Shown in pieces: positions 9,135-10,355 of a stretch of DNA of 10,355 nt. Both the position numbers and the translations under genes were made by a program. Position 1 is the first letter of the stretch; every line of letters begins with the position of its first letter. The DNA lies in contig DHQI01000082.1 of assembly GCA_002408065.1 (NCBI GenBank), positions 764-11,118 of the forward strand, in the 5' to 3' direction. The notes under the pieces were generated by a model that did no database searches, was not told the origin of the DNA, and saw only the letters and a program-made list of their open reading frames with translations. This stretch comes from Bacteroidales bacterium UBA5342 (GTDB taxonomy: Bacteria > Bacteroidota > Bacteroidia > Bacteroidales > UBA5342).

Positions 9135-9165
9135 AGGTCACTGAGCATAGGCGAAGTGCCTTTTT
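9135..9165 (+). terminator. Hairpin plus T tract: probable intrinsic terminator or attenuator
   Basis: The arm AGGTCACT (9135-9142) pairs with AGTGCCT (9155-9161), with T9138 bulged, giving seven pairs. Inside, G43-A44 faces G53-A54 (last two digits of 91xx) as a possible tandem G-A step, then two further G-C pairs close a four-base ATAG loop. Five T residues (9161-9165) follow. This fits a rho-independent terminator for the SusCD operon, or an attenuator lowering expression of the downstream lipoprotein. Pairing was done by eye; no folding energy was computed. Confidence 0.55.
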
Positions 9166-9180
9166 CAAATATCAAGCTAA

Positions 9181-10355
9181 ATGAAACAATTTAAATATTA
9201 TATACTGCTAATAGTCCTCCTGCTGGTGGCTTGCCAGCAAGAGACTGAATACATCGATGGTATGGTAAGTTCACTTACAGAGCAAGGTCTTGAAGATCTG
9301 GAAAACGTTAGTGGTCTGAAGTGGAACAGTGCGCTGATAGCTCTGCAAAACAACCGTCAACTGATGAGTAACCTTTACTTACGCATTGAAAACGGCCAGT
9401 ACACCGACGATGGTTACGACCTTGAAAATCCGGCAAGTCTGCAGGAGGATATTAATCTGCTTTTGCAGGATATTGATCAGATGATCGATTCTATCTGGAT
9501 TATAGAAGTGAAAGACTCGTTTGAAATGATTGATGCTGCGAGTCAAGGAATTGTATCCTTAGGTAATGTACAGTATGGTGCTGCCAACGATGAATACAAC
9601 AATATGTACGCTTGGTTGAAATCTGATTATATGACAGATACCAACACTTTTGTGAGCAAGGATTTTGAGAATATACAGGAGGATTTATCAGTGCTATACA
9701 AGCTTAGCCTAATGGATGCTAATGAGGTGATTCAATATGTAGAGAACATAAAACAACGTTTTGCAGTGGTGGAAAGTGATTATCCTAGCATTGAAAATCA
9801 GGTGGCAAGCTCTGAATATGTTAGTCTGGCTCAGAAAGACTTGTATACTGACTTATCAAACGCTATTACATCAATGAAGGCTGACTTACAAGGCAATATC
9901 ACTTTAAGTACCAGCGAGGAGTTGGATGTTATAGAAAGCGACCTGTATTCTTTAAGCTATTTCTTTGACAACAATTTTACCTCACCAGCCATAGAGCCAC
10001 GTGTTTATGGCGAAATATCAAACATTTGCGAATTGCGTTGGTTTAGCGAAGAAGCTGCAGACGATGATTATACGGTGGATTGGAAACTCACAGCCGATAT
10101 TGATGCGGCCGAAACACACCGTTGGAATCTGGATAAAGATTATGTGGGTTTTAAGCAAATTATGGAATTTTCAGGAAACTTTGATGGCGGGTATCACATC
10201 ATTTCAGGTATGTTGCTGACCTCTTTTGGGACTTTTGATCAGTGCCGACCGGGTATGTTTCACTATTACCTGGGGGGGACAATGCAAAATCTGGGTCTTG
10301 TTAATGTATTTGTTAATAACACGTCAGCAGGGACTGGGGGTCGGCAAGATCGGTC
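9181..10355 (+). CDS. Lipoprotein with acidic helical N-terminal region and GLUG-type repeat, 3'-truncated by window edge
   Basis: The frame is open from ATG 9181 to the window end (391 codons, no stop). It begins with a lipoprotein signal peptide: Lys-containing start, hydrophobic ILLIVLLLVA, lipobox LVAC with Cys18, then QQETEY. Residues of about 25-265 are acidic, rich in Leu, Ile, Asp, Glu and Gln, and appear mostly alpha-helical with coiled-coil-like stretches (for example 85-110, 160-195 and 215-260); I recognise no family there. From about residue 278 the pattern changes to that of GLUG/adhesin beta-helix proteins: ISNICELRWFSEE, a WKLTADID strand, FSGNFDGGYHIISGM (330-344), then GGTMQNLGLVNVFV (365-378). 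This matches the GLUG order of W-x-L, D-I-D, F-x-G-x-F-D-G, G-T-x-x-N-L-G-L. It is probably anchored in the outer membrane and displayed at the surface, perhaps as a ligand-binding or adhesive accessory to the upstream transporters. The final codons may hold a frame error. Confidence 0.85.
   Translation, partial: MKQFKYYILLIVLLLVACQQETEYIDGMVSSLTEQGLEDLENVSGLKWNSALIALQNNRQLMSNLYLRIENGQYTDDGYDLENPASLQEDINLLLQDIDQMIDSIWIIEVKDSFEMIDAASQGIVSLGNVQYGAANDEYNNMYAWLKSDYMTDTNTFVSKDFENIQEDLSVLYKLSLMDANEVIQYVENIKQRFAVVESDYPSIENQVASSEYVSLAQKDLYTDLSNAITSMKADLQGNITLSTSEELDVIESDLYSLSYFFDNNFTSPAIEPRVYGEISNICELRWFSEEAADDDYTVDWKLTADIDAAETHRWNLDKDYVGFKQIMEFSGNFDGGYHIISGMLLTSFGTFDQCRPGMFHYYLGGTMQNLGLVNVFVNNTSAGTGGRQDR

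Larger units (their letters stand above)
9098..9180. other. 83-bp intergenic gap between second SusD and GLUG lipoprotein
   Basis: This is the longest non-coding stretch in the window. It begins with an A run and a 7-bp AT-rich tandem repeat, then a hairpin with a T tract. No Bacteroidota promoter of the TAnnTTTG type is visible in it on the + strand. The downstream lipoprotein may therefore depend on read-through from the SusCD operon, or on a promoter I do not recognise. Confidence 0.7.

Noticed and set aside
10001..10219. 72-codon open frame on the + strand
   Set aside because: It overlaps, in another frame, the lipoprotein that starts at 9181, whose reading has a signal peptide and GLUG motifs; the short frame shows neither.

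Overview
The window is a stretch of Bacteroidota chromosome. It carries two consecutive SusC/SusD-type outer-membrane uptake pairs, all on the + strand, followed by the start of an unrelated surface-type lipoprotein. The assignment to Bacteroidota rests on three things: SusC/SusD pairs are essentially confined to that phylum; the translation starts lack Shine-Dalgarno sequences and have A/T-rich leaders; and the lipoprotein signals are followed by acidic or Gln-rich residues. GC content looks to be in the low 40s percent by eye. The genus cannot be read from the sequence. An environmental or marine Bacteroidales/Marinilabiliales-like organism is only a guess.

Layout. Positions 1-2442 hold a SusC-like TonB-dependent receptor cut at its 5' end; the window opens at the last residues of its plug domain. 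Positions 2472-4343 hold its SusD-like lipoprotein partner. Positions 4383-7274 hold a second, complete SusC-like receptor that lacks the usual N-terminal carboxypeptidase-regulatory-like domain. Positions 7310-9097 hold the second SusD-like lipoprotein. The gaps between these genes are 29, 39 and 35 bp, so they very probably form one operon. The two pairs are clearly paralogous, sharing matching motifs along both SusC and both SusD proteins, but they have diverged strongly and no long identical DNA is visible.

An 83-bp gap (9098-9180) carries a short AT-rich tandem repeat and a hairpin followed by five T residues, a plausible terminator or attenuator. Beyond it, at 9181, an open reading frame runs off the window end. 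It encodes a lipoprotein with an acidic, mostly helical N-terminal half of about 250 residues, followed by the beginning of a GLUG-type beta-helix region. It may be an accessory surface protein of the same locus.

How they work together: in the known SusCD mechanism the SusD lipoprotein is a lid on the TonB-dependent SusC barrel, capturing an oligomeric nutrient at the surface and releasing it into the barrel for TonB-driven import. The nutrient here cannot be named. No glycoside hydrolase, peptidase, sulfatase, SusE/F homologue, sigma/anti-sigma pair or hybrid two-component regulator lies in the window. I found no RNA gene, CRISPR array, insertion sequence or origin.
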